Positions 10,664-20,046 of a stretch of DNA of 64,000 nt are shown here, one piece after another. The translations under genes were made by a program, and so were the position numbers. Location: NCBI GenBank assembly GCA_902519845.1, contig CABYLQ010000006.1:1-64000 (forward strand), written 5' to 3'. Source of the DNA: an uncultured Candidatus Actinomarina sp. (lineage in GTDB: Bacteria; Actinomycetota; Acidimicrobiia; Actinomarinales; Actinomarinaceae). How positions within the stretch are numbered: position 1 is the first letter of the stretch; each line of letters opens with the position of its first letter. The notes under the pieces are model-generated. The model was not told where the DNA came from. It ran no database searches and saw only the letters and a list, made by a program, of their open reading frames with translations.

Positions 10664-10872
10664 TATTCTTGTTCCAGTTTTTTTGAAATTTTCCACATCC
10701 TTCTAAAACCATCATAAAAACCTATAAAGATAAAAAAGATCACAGTATATGGTTCAAAGCCAATAAAGTTTTGAACAAGAAGACCTACTAACAAACCCGA
10801 AATAATGGATGTAGAGAATGAACTTACCGGACCGTAATCTTGAAGATTGATTTTTCTTTTGTCTTTAGACAT
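10663..10872 (-). CDS. AtpZ/AtpI family protein
   Basis: This 69-residue protein has two membrane helices (about residues 20-36 and 42-54) joined by a short loop and followed by the basic segment [14 protein letters not shown], the pattern of the PF09527 AtpZ/AtpI family found at the head of ATP synthase operons. AtpZ is proposed to act with AtpI in Mg/Ca transport or rotor assembly. It starts at ATG 10872, 8 nt inside the glyA end, and its TAA overlaps the start of the following AtpI-like gene. Confidence 0.75.
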   Translation of the reverse strand: MSKDKRKINLQDYGPVSSFSTSIISGLLVGLLVQNFIGFEPYTVIFFIFIGFYDGFRRMWKISKKLEQE

Positions 10873-12127
10873 ATGGTTGAAATTGTGATGCTAGATTACT
10901 CACTTCACTCTTTAATTCATTGAGTTTATTTTCATCAGATCTATTTTTAAGAATTTCAGAAATTAGATTTCCTACTTTTGTTAATTCTTCTTCTTTCATC
11001 CCACAAGTAGTTGTTGCTGGAGTGCCCATTCTGATACCAGAAGTTACAAAAGGTGATCTTTTATCAAATGGAATTGCATTTCTATTTAAAGTAATTCCCA
11101 TATCATTTAATAACGTTCCTGCATCTTTTCCAGTCAATTCTTCATCAACACTTCCAGTATCTACTAATACAATATGATTGGCTGTACCTCCACTGACAAC
11201 CCTTAGCCCTTCATTTATAAAGGAATCAGATAGCGCTGAAGCATTTTTTAGAATTTGTTTTGTGTAGTCTTGAAACTCTGTGGACAATGCTTCTTTGAAA
11301 CAAACAGCTTTAGCTGCAATTTGATTATTTAAAGCTCCACCCTGAGCTCCTGGAAAAATATTTTTGTCTACACCTTTTGCAAATTCTTCGGTAGAAAGAA
11401 TAATTCCACCCCTAGGTCCTCTAAGTGCTTTATGAGTTGTTGCTGTAACTACGTCAGCGTATTTCATTGGATTTTCAACAGCTTTGCCTGCAACAAGTCC
11501 TATGAAGTGAGCTGCATCAACCATAAAATAAGCACCAACTGAATCAGCTATTTCTCGGAATGCTGCGTAATCCAAATTTTGTGAATAAGAAGAATATCCA
11601 GCAATTAATAATTTTGGCTTAGTTTCCTCAGCTAATTGTTTTACTTTGTCCATATCGATTAACTCAGTATCCTGATCTAATCCATATCCAACAAAGTTGT
11701 ATATTCTCCCAGAGAAATTCACTGGTGATCCATGGGTTAAGTGACCTCCTTGATCTAGTGCCATGCCCATAACGGTATCTCCAGCTTCTAGTAAGTTCAG
11801 ATACACTGCCATATTTGCTGAGGACCCAGAATGGGGCTGAACGTTTGCATGATCTGCCTCAAATAATTTACAAGCTCTATCTATTGCTAGTTGCTCGATT
11901 TCATCAACAGTCTCACAGCCTTCATAATATCTTTTTCCTGGAAATCCTTCTGAGTACTTATTGGTAAGGATTGATCCTGATGCTTGCATAACGGCTTTTG
12001 AAGCAAAATTTTCTGAAGCTATAAGGTGAATATGAGAGTTTTGACGTTCTAAATCATCATTAATTAAAGATGCAATCTCGTCATCAGTCTCAAATAATTC
12101 TGTGTTTAATGCGCCAGTATTTTCCAT
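10865..12127 (-). CDS. glyA: Serine hydroxymethyltransferase
   Basis: This 420-residue PLP enzyme interconverts serine and glycine while loading tetrahydrofolate with a one-carbon unit. The PLP lysine lies in [14 protein letters not shown] (about residues 229-242). The N-terminal [10 protein letters not shown], the [14 protein letters not shown] substrate region and the [17 protein letters not shown] stretch are all present. Length is typical. It lies between tsaC and atpZ; that neighbourhood (rho-rpmE-prfA-prmC-tsaC-glyA-atp) is common in actinobacteria. Confidence 0.97.
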   Translation of the reverse strand: MENTGALNTELFETDDEIASLINDDLERQNSHIHLIASENFASKAVMQASGSILTNKYSEGFPGKRYYEGCETVDEIEQLAIDRACKLFEADHANVQPHSGSSANMAVYLNLLEAGDTVMGMALDQGGHLTHGSPVNFSGRIYNFVGYGLDQDTELIDMDKVKQLAEETKPKLLIAGYSSYSQNLDYAAFREIADSVGAYFMVDAAHFIGLVAGKAVENPMKYADVVTATTHKALRGPRGGIILSTEEFAKGVDKNIFPGAQGGALNNQIAAKAVCFKEALSTEFQDYTKQILKNASALSDSFINEGLRVVSGGTANHIVLVDTGSVDEELTGKDAGTLLNDMGITLNRNAIPFDKRSPFVTSGIRMGTPATTTCGMKEEELTKVGNLISEILKNRSDENKLNELKSEVSNLASQFQPYV

Positions 12128-12136
12128 ATCTACACT

Positions 12137-12718
12137 CTAACAGTAAGTCGGTGGCCATTTAAGTGGCCCTTGACGTAAAATTTCTCCACCAGTAACTCTA
12201 AAATCTACAACTGTTGATCCATCACCATGAACAGCTTTTCCTTCTAAGTAGTAAGCAATGTCATCTCCAAACATGGTAAAAGCCTCATCATTGTCAGTTG
12301 CCTCTTTCTCACCTGAAACATTGGCACTAGTCACGGCAAGTGGACCAATTTCATTTAAAAGCTGAAGAGCAGTCTCATTCTCAGGGACTCTTAAACCAAT
12401 TGTATGTGGTTGTTTAGTTCCAACTCCATCAGCAAATTCTTCGTTTGTCTCTACAACTGCAGTCAAGGGTCCCGGCCAATATAAATCAACTATTTCTGGG
12501 ACCTGGGTAACTAAATTTAATTGATTTAGGTAATTGTAAGATGGAATCAGAAGAGAGATAGGTTTTGAGTCATCTCTTTCTTTAATTTCAAACAATTTTT
12601 TAACTGCTTCTTCTGAATAGGGATTAACTCCGATACCATAAACTGTTTCCGTTGGAATTCCAACAACCGAATTTTCATTAAGTGCTTTTGTAGCTAACTG
12701 GATGCTATCGCCTTGCAT
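12137..12718 (-). CDS. tsaC: L-threonylcarbamoyladenylate synthase (TsaC/Sua5/YrdC family)
   Basis: This 193-residue protein makes threonylcarbamoyl-AMP from threonine, bicarbonate and ATP for the universal t6A37 modification of ANN-decoding tRNAs. The N-terminal GIPTETVYGIGVNPYS, the KERDDSKPISLLIPS segment, WPGPLTAVV and the VTSANVSGE core are diagnostic. It is the short YrdC-only form without the extra Sua5 domain. ATG 12718 overlaps the 3' end of prmC by 14 nt, so the two are coupled. Confidence 0.93.
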   Translation of the reverse strand: MQGDSIQLATKALNENSVVGIPTETVYGIGVNPYSEEAVKKLFEIKERDDSKPISLLIPSYNYLNQLNLVTQVPEIVDLYWPGPLTAVVETNEEFADGVGTKQPHTIGLRVPENETALQLLNEIGPLAVTSANVSGEKEATDNDEAFTMFGDDIAYYLEGKAVHGDGSTVVDFRVTGGEILRQGPLKWPPTYC

Positions 12719-13457
12719 ATATGTACCTATCTTTATCGGCTAAGTCCTTTAATAATTCTACTTCTTCGTAGTTATTCAATAATTTAATTATCTTCTCCGA
12801 AAATCGAGAATCAATCTCTAAGAATATTTCTACATTTTTTACATCTTTTTCATCAATTTGTGAGATAAGATTTTTAATAATATCAGTACCGTCATCATCT
12901 CCGCCATCCAGAGCATTCAAAGGTTCAAAATTTAAAACCTCAATATCAAGTGTCTTAATATCATTTGTTGGAATATAAGGAAGATTTGCAACAATTAGAT
13001 CGAAATTATTTTCTGGGACATTTTCAAGCAAATCAGATTCAATAAAATTTACGTCTAAATTATTTAATATCGCATTCTCTTTTGCAAGTTCAATAGCATT
13101 TGGAGAAATGTCTATGCCTGTCACATTTGCATTTTGGTAAAGCGACTTCAACATAATACTGATACATCCTGAACCAGTTCCAACATCTAATATGCTTTTT
13201 GGATCCTTTACCTTATTTTTAATGACTTCGATAAGATACTCTGTTTCAGGTCTTGGTATAAGGGCTCTTTCATCAACTCTTAATTGAACAGTATAAAAAG
13301 GCATGAACTCTTCAATATATTGAAGTGGTTCATTGTTTAGCCTTCGAGCTAATAAAGATGAATATTCAGTATGAAAATCTGTCTTGCTTCCTGATAATTC
13401 CTGAGCTTTTTGCTTTAATCTTTCAAGTTCATGATTCGGGATAGATTTAATATCCAA
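12705..13457 (-). CDS. prmC: Release-factor glutamine methyltransferase
   Basis: This 250-residue SAM-dependent methyltransferase modifies the GGQ glutamine of RF1 and RF2. An N-terminal helical domain is followed by the Rossmann domain with motif I LDVGTGSGCISI (about residues 91-102) and the catalytic segment. That segment reads VANLPYIP here, with Leu at the place where the family usually has NPPY. RF1 (prfA) is immediately upstream and RF2 (prfB) lies at 51963, so both substrates are in the window. The start is TTG at 13455-13457 with an AGAGGAT ribosome site, ending one base from prfA. Confidence 0.92.
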   Translation of the reverse strand: MDIKSIPNHELERLKQKAQELSGSKTDFHTEYSSLLARRLNNEPLQYIEEFMPFYTVQLRVDERALIPRPETEYLIEVIKNKVKDPKSILDVGTGSGCISIMLKSLYQNANVTGIDISPNAIELAKENAILNNLDVNFIESDLLENVPENNFDLIVANLPYIPTNDIKTLDIEVLNFEPLNALDGGDDDGTDIIKNLISQIDEKDVKNVEIFLEIDSRFSEKIIKLLNNYEEVELLKDLADKDRYIYARR

Positions 13458-13458
13458 A

Positions 13459-14541
13459 TTAATCCTCTAAGTTAGCAAGTCTTGTTGTTTCATTGTCTGC
13501 AATTAATGCCTCAATAAAACCATCTAAATCTCCATCAAGTACCTGGTCTAATTTTTTTAATGTTAGGTTAATTCGATGATCAGAGACTCTATTGTCTTTA
13601 TAGTTGTAAGTTCTAATTTTGTCAGAACGCTCACCTGAACCAACTTGCTCTTTCCTGTTTTTTGCCCGTTCAGCTTCAGCTTCGTCTTGTCTGGCTTTAA
13701 GTAATCTAGCTCTTAAGATTCTCATGGCTTTTTCTTTGTTTTGTAATTGAGATTTTTCATCTTGGCATGAAACAACTAAGCCAGTTGGTATATAGGTTAT
13801 TCGTACTGCTGAATCGGTGGTATTGACGCTTTGACCACCAGGACCACTTGATCTATAAACATCTACTTTCAAATCGTTTTGGTCAATATCTAAGTCAACT
13901 TCTTCAGCTTCAGGCAGAACAGCAACAGTAGCTATCGAAGTATGGACTCTACCTTGTGATTCAGTTTTTGGAATACGTTGAACCCGGTGTGCCCCGGCTT
14001 CGTACTTAAGTTTCGAATATACGCCTTTTGATTTAATAGCAAAAATTATCTTGCTATAGCCACCCATATCAGAATCAGTTACCTCAATTTTTTCAACTTT
14101 CCATGAATTTCTCTCTGCATAACGGGTATACATTTTATATAAATCACCAACCCAGATTGAGGCCTCTTCCCCACCGGCACCTGGTCTTATCTCTACAAGT
14201 ACATCTTTTTCATCTGAGGGATCTTTAGGCAACAAACCTACCTTAATTTTTGTAACAATGGTCTCAATTTCTAACGAAGAGTTTTTAATAATCTCTGCAT
14301 ATTCGTTTTTCATTTCCTCATCATTTTCTTCAGCCAAAAGTTCTTCGGCATCAGATATATCTGAGTTCAGTGTTTCCCATTGATTGAATAATTCAACTAT
14401 TGATGACATATCACTGTGTTTTTTTGCCATCTCAGCATATTTCTTTGGATCATTTGAAATGTCCACTTTGGACAATTCCTCTTCTAACTTTTTTTGAGAT
14501 TCAACGATAGCTGTAAGCTTTCCTATTAATGTTTCATCCAT
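13459..14541 (-). CDS. prfA: Peptide chain release factor 1
   Basis: This 360-residue class I release factor terminates translation at UAA and UAG. It has the catalytic GGQ in SSGPGGQSVNTTDSA and the stop-codon tripeptide PxT, read as PKT in RVQRIPKTESQGRVH, which separates it from RF2. The glutamine of GGQ is the substrate of PrmC, encoded next. ATG 14541 overlaps the DUF1385 gene by 8 nt. Confidence 0.97.
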   Translation of the reverse strand: MDETLIGKLTAIVESQKKLEEELSKVDISNDPKKYAEMAKKHSDMSSIVELFNQWETLNSDISDAEELLAEENDEEMKNEYAEIIKNSSLEIETIVTKIKVGLLPKDPSDEKDVLVEIRPGAGGEEASIWVGDLYKMYTRYAERNSWKVEKIEVTDSDMGGYSKIIFAIKSKGVYSKLKYEAGAHRVQRIPKTESQGRVHTSIATVAVLPEAEEVDLDIDQNDLKVDVYRSSGPGGQSVNTTDSAVRITYIPTGLVVSCQDEKSQLQNKEKAMRILRARLLKARQDEAEAERAKNRKEQVGSGERSDKIRTYNYKDNRVSDHRINLTLKKLDQVLDGDLDGFIEALIADNETTRLANLED

Positions 14542-15445
14542 TGCTAACCTCTTTTGTATTATCTAAATATTGATCTAACTCGTTTGTATTTTCACTAAAT
14601 TTTATACAATTTGCCATTGCTACACGCGCAACCTCAATTTGTTCTTCTGAAGGAATTTTTGTTGTCATCTTCTGCATCCATATCCCAGGTGTACTGAAGA
14701 ATCGGGAAAATAACGATCCAGTAAATTTGAAATTTAATTTTAAAATTTCGTATGAGATCATTGCTACAACAAATACATGCAAAATTCTTGTTAGTAAGGT
14801 TAATAGAATGTTCAATGTCGGGATGAAAGGAAGAGTTAGTAAACTTACAAATACAATCAGAAATATAAATGCTGTTCCACAACGGATATGTTCTTTTGGG
14901 TAGTTTTTAATATTGTCTAAATCAAGATTCCTTTTATCTTCAAATGCAGCAATTGTCATATGTTCAGCACCATGAAATTCAAATAATTCTTGTGCATCTT
15001 TTGTTCTACCTATTGCATATATATAAAGTACAACTATGACTCCTCTTAATAAGCCTTCATAAATACCTTTTGACGTTTGACCAGTATCTATTAAATCGAT
15101 TAATAAACGTGGACCAGCAATAAGGATTGATAAAAAAGAAACAATAAATAAATAATTCAGTATTTTATTGAGAGTTGAGGGTTCAGGTTCATCTGCATAA
15201 TAAATTTCATCAGAAATAGTCAATGCTTGATAGCCAACATATAAAGAGTCGACGAGGGCACCTATTCCTCTGATTAAGGGAAGGGTAAATATCCCTTTTC
15301 TTCTTATTAAAGGTGTTCTTTCTTTAAAGTATTTTACAATCTCATTATTTTGATTTCTGACAGCAACAGACCAGCCTTTAGGGCTTTGAATAAGGACACC
15401 ACTGATTACAGCTTGTCCACCATAAGAAATATCGTTTTCAGACAT
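14534..15445 (-). CDS. DUF1385 family membrane protein
   Basis: This 303-residue protein belongs to the DUF1385 (PF07136) family, which commonly lies next to prfA and rpmE. It has an N-terminal soluble segment with the family pattern YGGQAVISGVLIQSPKGWSVA, two membrane helices around residues 85-155, the conserved FHGAEHMTIAAFE with two His that may bind a metal (about residues 158-170), and more helices after a CGTAF motif. Its function is not established. Confidence is high for the family and none for a function. Confidence 0.85.
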   Translation of the reverse strand: MSENDISYGGQAVISGVLIQSPKGWSVAVRNQNNEIVKYFKERTPLIRRKGIFTLPLIRGIGALVDSLYVGYQALTISDEIYYADEPEPSTLNKILNYLFIVSFLSILIAGPRLLIDLIDTGQTSKGIYEGLLRGVIVVLYIYAIGRTKDAQELFEFHGAEHMTIAAFEDKRNLDLDNIKNYPKEHIRCGTAFIFLIVFVSLLTLPFIPTLNILLTLLTRILHVFVVAMISYEILKLNFKFTGSLFSRFFSTPGIWMQKMTTKIPSEEQIEVARVAMANCIKFSENTNELDQYLDNTKEVSNG

Positions 15446-15466
15446 TAGAAATTTGGATTAAAGAAG

Positions 15467-15760
15467 TTATTCTTCTTCTTGAGAAGAAGCTTCTTGCTTT
15501 GGTGCTTGTCTTGTGCTGGTTGAACCGTATCGTTGTTTAAATCTCTCGACTCTACCTGTAGAGTCAACGAGTTTTTGTTTACCTGTAAAAAAAGGATGGC
15601 TAGCACTTGATATGTCTAGTTTCACAAGCGGATATTCATTTCCGTCTTCCCAAGTAATAGTCTCTGATGATTTGATTGTTGATCTTGTTAGAAATGCAAA
15701 ATCTGCATCCTCATCACTGAAGACGACCTCTTTATATTCTGGATGTATATCTTTTTTCAC
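15467..15760 (-). CDS. rpmE2: 50S ribosomal protein L31, type B
   Basis: This 97-residue protein is L31 of the large subunit. The core [14 protein letters not shown]...FLTRSTIKS and [16 protein letters not shown]...[11 protein letters not shown] matches type-B L31, which lacks the zinc-binding CxxC of type A; there is no Cys in the protein. A basic and then Gln/Glu-rich tail of about 15 residues extends the C terminus. Being zinc-independent would suit a zinc-poor ocean habitat (inference). The start is GTG at 15758-15760, 15 nt after rho. Confidence 0.95.
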   Translation of the reverse strand: MKKDIHPEYKEVVFSDEDADFAFLTRSTIKSSETITWEDGNEYPLVKLDISSASHPFFTGKQKLVDSTGRVERFKQRYGSTSTRQAPKQEASSQEEE

Positions 15761-15775
15761 AATTCCTACTTTAGT

Positions 15776-17125
15776 TTATTTGTTAGTCTTTGCGACATCC
15801 TTTAAGAATGCATCATTATTTTTGGTAGTGTTTAACTTATCAATTAATAACTCTGTAGCTGCTCCACCTTCAAGGCCCACAAGGACTCTTCTTAATGTCC
15901 ATAGAGACTGAAGTTCTGTTGGGGATACAAGTCTTTGCTCTTCACGTGTTCCAGATGGAGTTACGTCAATAGCAGGGAATACTCTTTTATCAGCTAGTTG
16001 TCGATCTAACCTAAGTTCCATATTTCCAGTTCCTTTGAACTCCTCAAAAATAACTTCATCCATTTTTGATCCTGTTTCAACAAGTGCGGTGCCTAGAATT
16101 GTTAAGCTTCCACCATCTTCAATGTTTCTAGCTGCTCCAAAAAATTGTTTTGGAGGAGTCAGTGCAGTTGAATCAACACCACCTGATAAAATTCGTCCAC
16201 TAGCTGGCGTCGCTAAGTTGTGTGCTCGTGCAAGTCTTGTAATGGAATCAAGCAATATGACGACATCTTTTCCTTCTTCAACTAATCTCTTTGCTCTTTC
16301 TATTGCAAGTCTTGAAACTTGTGTGTGTTCATCAGGAGGTCTATCAAAAGTTGAGAAGACTACTTCACCATCAACAGATCTTTGCATGTCTGTAACTTCT
16401 TCAGGTCTTTCGTCTACAAGAACGACCATTAAATAAACTTCTGGATTGTTTGCAGTAATTGAATTTGCAATCTCTTTAAGTATTGTTGTTTTACCAGCTT
16501 TTGGTGGTGAAACGATTAACCCTCTTTGTCCTTTTCCTATTGGTGCAATAAGGTCAACAATTCTTCCAACAAGACGGCCTGGTTCACCTTCAACTTCAAG
16601 CTTGAGTCTCTCATCTGGAAATAACGGTGTCAGCTTATTGAAATCTACTCTTCTTGCTAATAATTCTGGATCTGCACCGTTTACAGTTTTAGGCTCTACA
16701 AGAGCAGGGTATTTCTCTTTTGCTCTTGGTGATCTTATAGGTCCCTCAACTAAATCACCTTTTCGCATCCTAAATTTCTTGATAGCTCCTGCAGGTACAT
16801 AAACATCATTCTCACTTGGTTTGTAGCCATTACACCTTAAAAAACCATATCCTTCTGGCAAGATATCTAATATACCTTCTCTAGTCTCACCCTCTTTAAT
16901 TTGGCTATCACCAGAATTTACAACTGATGGCATGTCACTTTCTGAAACTACACTTGCAACTTCTTCTTCAGCACCATTGGATATATCCCCAATTGCATCA
17001 CCTTGATCAAGTAAAAGATCAATTAATTTAGCCTTTTGAAGGCCTGCATGCTCGAGACCTAATCCATCAGCAATCTGACGCAAATCTGCGACTGGTTTTG
17101 ATTGTAATTGTGACCTTGCGGACAT
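15776..17125 (-). CDS. rho: Transcription termination factor Rho
   Basis: This 449-residue hexameric RNA helicase releases untranslated RNA from polymerase. The N-terminal Rho_N region (residues 5-45), a short acidic insert (about 50-80), the RNA-binding cold-shock fold (EGYGFLRCNGYKPSENDVY, about 90-110), the P-loop PPKAGKTT and the RSVDGEVVFSTFDRPP segment are all present. The insert is much shorter than that of many high-GC actinobacteria. A promoter is visible upstream (17196-17225), so rho heads the long minus-strand run that includes the ATP synthase genes. Confidence 0.97.
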   Translation of the reverse strand: MSARSQLQSKPVADLRQIADGLGLEHAGLQKAKLIDLLLDQGDAIGDISNGAEEEVASVVSESDMPSVVNSGDSQIKEGETREGILDILPEGYGFLRCNGYKPSENDVYVPAGAIKKFRMRKGDLVEGPIRSPRAKEKYPALVEPKTVNGADPELLARRVDFNKLTPLFPDERLKLEVEGEPGRLVGRIVDLIAPIGKGQRGLIVSPPKAGKTTILKEIANSITANNPEVYLMVVLVDERPEEVTDMQRSVDGEVVFSTFDRPPDEHTQVSRLAIERAKRLVEEGKDVVILLDSITRLARAHNLATPASGRILSGGVDSTALTPPKQFFGAARNIEDGGSLTILGTALVETGSKMDEVIFEEFKGTGNMELRLDRQLADKRVFPAIDVTPSGTREEQRLVSPTELQSLWTLRRVLVGLEGGAATELLIDKLNTTKNNDAFLKDVAKTNK

Positions 17126-17195
17126 TTCTCTCCTATTTCAAAACATTCATAATGTGGAATGACTTGTGAATTGTGTTTGTCTGAAAGACATTCTC

Positions 17196-17225
17196 ATTAT
17201 ATACATAGCTAATTTAAATTAACAA
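17196..17225 (-). promoter_or_regulatory. Candidate sigma-70-type promoter for rho
   Basis: On the minus strand TTGTTA (17225-17220) is followed after 18 nt by TATAAT (17201-17196). This puts the expected start of transcription near 17189 and leaves a leader of about 64 nt before the rho ATG. The leader holds a short inverted repeat (GTCTTTCAGAC) and an AGGAGA ribosome site. It lies in the 114-nt gap between the surface operon and rho. Assignment is by consensus match only. Confidence 0.55.
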
Positions 17226-17239
17226 CATTTAAATTTTTT

Positions 17240-17974
17240 TTACGCTGAACAGGAATTGATGTAATCAGTTAAATAAGTTTGTTCCTCTGAATTCAATTCT
17301 CCTGATGTTCGATAATGATTATATCTACCTCCGTAATACAGCACGAGAGCATCGACTAAATATTCTTCTCCCCCAAAGAAATCACGAGCATCTTGTCGAT
17401 AATTGGTATTTGAATTCTTAGGACAATTTCTAGTGGAATATGTAAAAGCATGCAACGATTCATGTAGTAAAACATCATAAGCAACATCAGCAGAAAAAGC
17501 TCGATTCGAAATCCAGATAGAAAGAGGCCAATCTGCATCTTTAGTTCCATCTAAGTTTGTCCCACTTGGATCCCATACTCCATAAGGACATCTACCAACA
17601 AGAGATGCTCCGTATTGATGACAACCGTTAATAATTATAATGTTATTGGTATCAATGATTCGTAACATCAGTGCTGGTAGTTCTTTTGCAAGCTCTTCCA
17701 ATGATGTCTGATTCGATCCTTCAAACCCTGCATATTCTCCAAAAGGCCCTGTATAAAGTGTTGTTGTTGATGAGGTTGTTGTTGACGAGGTTGTTGTTGA
17801 CGAGGTTGTTGTTGACGAGGTTGTTGTTGATGAGGTTGTTATGGTCGTATCAATAGCTAGAATTTCCTCATCTTGTTCAATAACACTCGGCTCTTCTTCC
17901 TGATTGAAATTAATTACAACTAAAGAAATTATTAATAATAAAAATATGAATGAATTTATGTACCTATTGTTCAT
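17240..17974 (-). CDS. Putative exported metalloprotease with Thr/Ser linker
   Basis: This 244-residue protein has an N-terminal hydrophobic signal or anchor (about residues 6-22), an acidic stretch, and a low-complexity linker of repeated TTTSS (about 45-72) encoded by five 15-bp DNA repeats. A compact domain follows with HESLH (HExxH), about 168-172, and a downstream GGEEYLVDAL that could supply the third zinc ligand. Four Cys in the domain could form disulfides outside the cell. I do not recognise a named family. It is the last gene of the surface operon; its ATG overlaps the previous stop (ATGA). A role in processing the giant surface protein is possible but is inference. Confidence 0.7.
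   Translation of the reverse strand: MNNRYINSFIFLLLIISLVVINFNQEEEPSVIEQDEEILAIDTTITTSSTTTSSTTTSSTTTSSTTTSSTTTLYTGPFGEYAGFEGSNQTSLEELAKELPALMLRIIDTNNIIIINGCHQYGASLVGRCPYGVWDPSGTNLDGTKDADWPLSIWISNRAFSADVAYDVLLHESLHAFTYSTRNCPKNSNTNYRQDARDFFGGEEYLVDALVLYYGGRYNHYRTSGELNSEEQTYLTDYINSCSA
17761..17835 (-). repeat. Five 15-bp tandem repeats encoding a Thr/Ser linker
   Basis: Five consecutive 15-bp units (TTGTTGTTGAYGAGG on the plus strand, Y = C or T) run without interruption from 17761 to 17835 inside the 17240-17974 gene. On the coding strand they give repeated TTTSS. The unit is a multiple of three, so copy-number change by slippage would alter linker length without breaking the frame. Confidence 0.9.
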
Positions 17975-19413
17975 CTTCTAGCCCTAAATTTTATGATCAA
18001 ACCTAAAATCAAAATTGTTAGAATGTAGCCAATGAGACCAATAGCAAAAGTTACAGAAAATGAACCCATGCTTAATAAATCCTGTTGCATATTTGCAAAC
18101 TCACTATCTGGTGGAACAATAAGAATTCTTATAAATAGCCACAAACCAAATATGAAACTTATAAGAGGAAAGATTTTAAAGACACCTTTAGAGTCATTAA
18201 GAGATTCAAACAATTCATTCCCGCCACCGGGCAATGACTTAAACAAAACTCCTTCTAGACACATCAAGTAACTAAGTGCCGCCACAGCAGTCAATACTGT
18301 TGAATCTTTGATAAAAGATATTGAAGTTAGATAAAAGAAGCCGAACCCTGCAAGGCTTAATGCAATTGTTGAGTAAAATTTTGGTGATAATTTTGCGATA
18401 CTTCTCTTTCCAGAAATGTATGCAGATGCAAAAAATCCAAATATAAAACCTATTGGCATTTGAAAATAAATAAAAGCAAGAGTAGATATTCCAGCAAAAA
18501 ATATTGCTTGTGGTGCCCATTTGAGTCTTACTTTTTGCTTAAATATCTTACTTTCTATTAATCCCTCTGTTCCTTCGTAAAATAATGTAACTGAAATTAA
18601 TCCAATAAGCGCTGCAATAAATATTGCTACATTTTCGAGATCTAGTGATAAATCAGCACCTTCCTCAACAAAGCCTATTAAAAATGCAGTTGAAAAAAGG
18701 ACAAATAGAATTTTAATTAAAGTAATCAACTTCTTTGAACCACGAATGTTTCTATCTCTGGCAAACCATCGTATATTATTCGTTGAAATAATTTTGTTAA
18801 ACCATTCTTGCAAGAGCAGTACGACATAAAACAAAAAGATTATTCCTGTTGAAACAATTACAGCGATACTGTTTTTTTCTTGATCTGTTAAATCTACATC
18901 CTCAAATAAAGGAATAGATGTAATCAATTCATTTGTTATTTCAATATTCAGAAAATCAGTTTCCTCAATGATTGGTGGAGGAATAGTAGTCGTAGTTGTT
19001 GAAGTGGTAGTTGTAATTGTAGTTGTTGGAGGTGGAATTATTTTTAATAATTTTTGATTTATATATTCCATCTCAATTATTTTTTTACATTGATCTGCAG
19101 GACAGTCAGGTCCCGAAACATCTTCGAACTCGGTAACAAAAACCCGTACTGTGACTCTTACATAATCTGGATAGCAACACAGTTCTAGTTCCCCGTCTGG
19201 ACTTTCTATTTGAATTGTTTCAATATTATTGTCGTGTGAAATTTGGAGGACAATGTCATCATATTCCTCGAAATTTATTGACCATTCAACTAATATTTTT
19301 TCATTTTCTAATCGTTTTACATTGAGCTCTATATTTTTGGTATCTAAAGTTGGTTGAAAAAATGAACCATTAAAAAATAAAAAAAATATTAAAAGTATTG
19401 AACTTTTTTTCAT
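17971..19413 (-). CDS. Exported/membrane protein with Thr linker and multispanning C-terminal domain (unknown function)
   Basis: This 480-residue protein has a signal peptide (MKKSS then a hydrophobic run to about residue 20), a predicted extracytoplasmic beta-rich domain of about 110 residues with four Cys, a Pro/Thr linker (about 127-146) and then about eight membrane helices to a basic RARR end. I recognise no catalytic motif in the helical part. The layout, a small outside sensor-like domain tethered to a helical bundle, suggests a receptor, transporter or membrane-anchored partner of the surface protein. It lies 3 nt after tetR and overlaps the next gene by 4 nt, so it is in the same transcript. 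Confidence 0.7.
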   Translation of the reverse strand: MKKSSILLIFFLFFNGSFFQPTLDTKNIELNVKRLENEKILVEWSINFEEYDDIVLQISHDNNIETIQIESPDGELELCCYPDYVRVTVRVFVTEFEDVSGPDCPADQCKKIIEMEYINQKLLKIIPPPTTTITTTTSTTTTTIPPPIIEETDFLNIEITNELITSIPLFEDVDLTDQEKNSIAVIVSTGIIFLFYVVLLLQEWFNKIISTNNIRWFARDRNIRGSKKLITLIKILFVLFSTAFLIGFVEEGADLSLDLENVAIFIAALIGLISVTLFYEGTEGLIESKIFKQKVRLKWAPQAIFFAGISTLAFIYFQMPIGFIFGFFASAYISGKRSIAKLSPKFYSTIALSLAGFGFFYLTSISFIKDSTVLTAVAALSYLMCLEGVLFKSLPGGGNELFESLNDSKGVFKIFPLISFIFGLWLFIRILIVPPDSEFANMQQDLLSMGSFSVTFAIGLIGYILTILILGLIIKFRARR

Positions 19414-19416
19414 GAA

Positions 19417-20046
19417 CTACTTGTGAATTTTAATAGCCTTACTAAAAATCTTATTTATATTTTCAATATACCATTCATCTGTATATTTGGACCAGACTGT
19501 GTAATTTGGATCATAACGTAGCCATAGAAATGTGCATCCATTGAATAATTGAAAAATATCATCAGCAAGTTCGTCAGCACAATCAGCATCATAATTTTTG
19601 CAGAGAGATTTGAGAACATCATAGGGTTCGCGCTGTATCCATTTACCCGATGCTTGAATATCTCTAACTTCAAACCAAGCAAATCTAATTGCATTACCAA
19701 GTTCAACAACTTTATTTGCGATTGTGTCCAAAAACATGGTTATTGCGGCACCAGGCTCTGGGGAGGTTTCTAAAAATGCATTCAACTCATCAGCAACATC
19801 TTTAAATCCTAATTGAAATAGTGATCCATAAACATCTAATTTATTCTCAGGAAAATGATTGTAAGCAGTTGCTACAGACACTCCAGCATGCTTTGCAATT
19901 TGTGAGACAGTGACTTTTTCATGAGAAACGAGTGGATTATTAAATAGCTCGACTGCACTCTTTATAAGTTTTTTATGCGCCTTATCATATGTTTTTTGTG
20001 CACGTAATGATCTTCCATCCTGTTTTTTTAATGGTTCAATGCTCAT
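19417..20046 (-). CDS. TetR family transcriptional regulator
   Basis: This 209-residue protein has an N-terminal helix-turn-helix typical of TetR (VTVSQIAKHAGVSVATAYNHF, about residues 43-63) and a helical ligand or dimer domain. Its ATG immediately follows the TAA of the giant sortase-fusion gene with no spacer, and the Thr-linker membrane protein gene follows within 3 nt. It is therefore probably the local regulator of this operon, sensing an unknown ligand. No operator was recognised upstream of the operon. Confidence 0.88.
   Translation of the reverse strand: MSIEPLKKQDGRSLRAQKTYDKAHKKLIKSAVELFNNPLVSHEKVTVSQIAKHAGVSVATAYNHFPENKLDVYGSLFQLGFKDVADELNAFLETSPEPGAAITMFLDTIANKVVELGNAIRFAWFEVRDIQASGKWIQREPYDVLKSLCKNYDADCADELADDIFQLFNGCTFLWLRYDPNYTVWSKYTDEWYIENINKIFSKAIKIHK

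Noticed and set aside
10664-10696. GTG 10696 as start of the AtpI-like gene
   Set aside because: It would overlap atpZ by 34 nt and its ribosome site is too close; ATG 10663 gives a TAATG junction.
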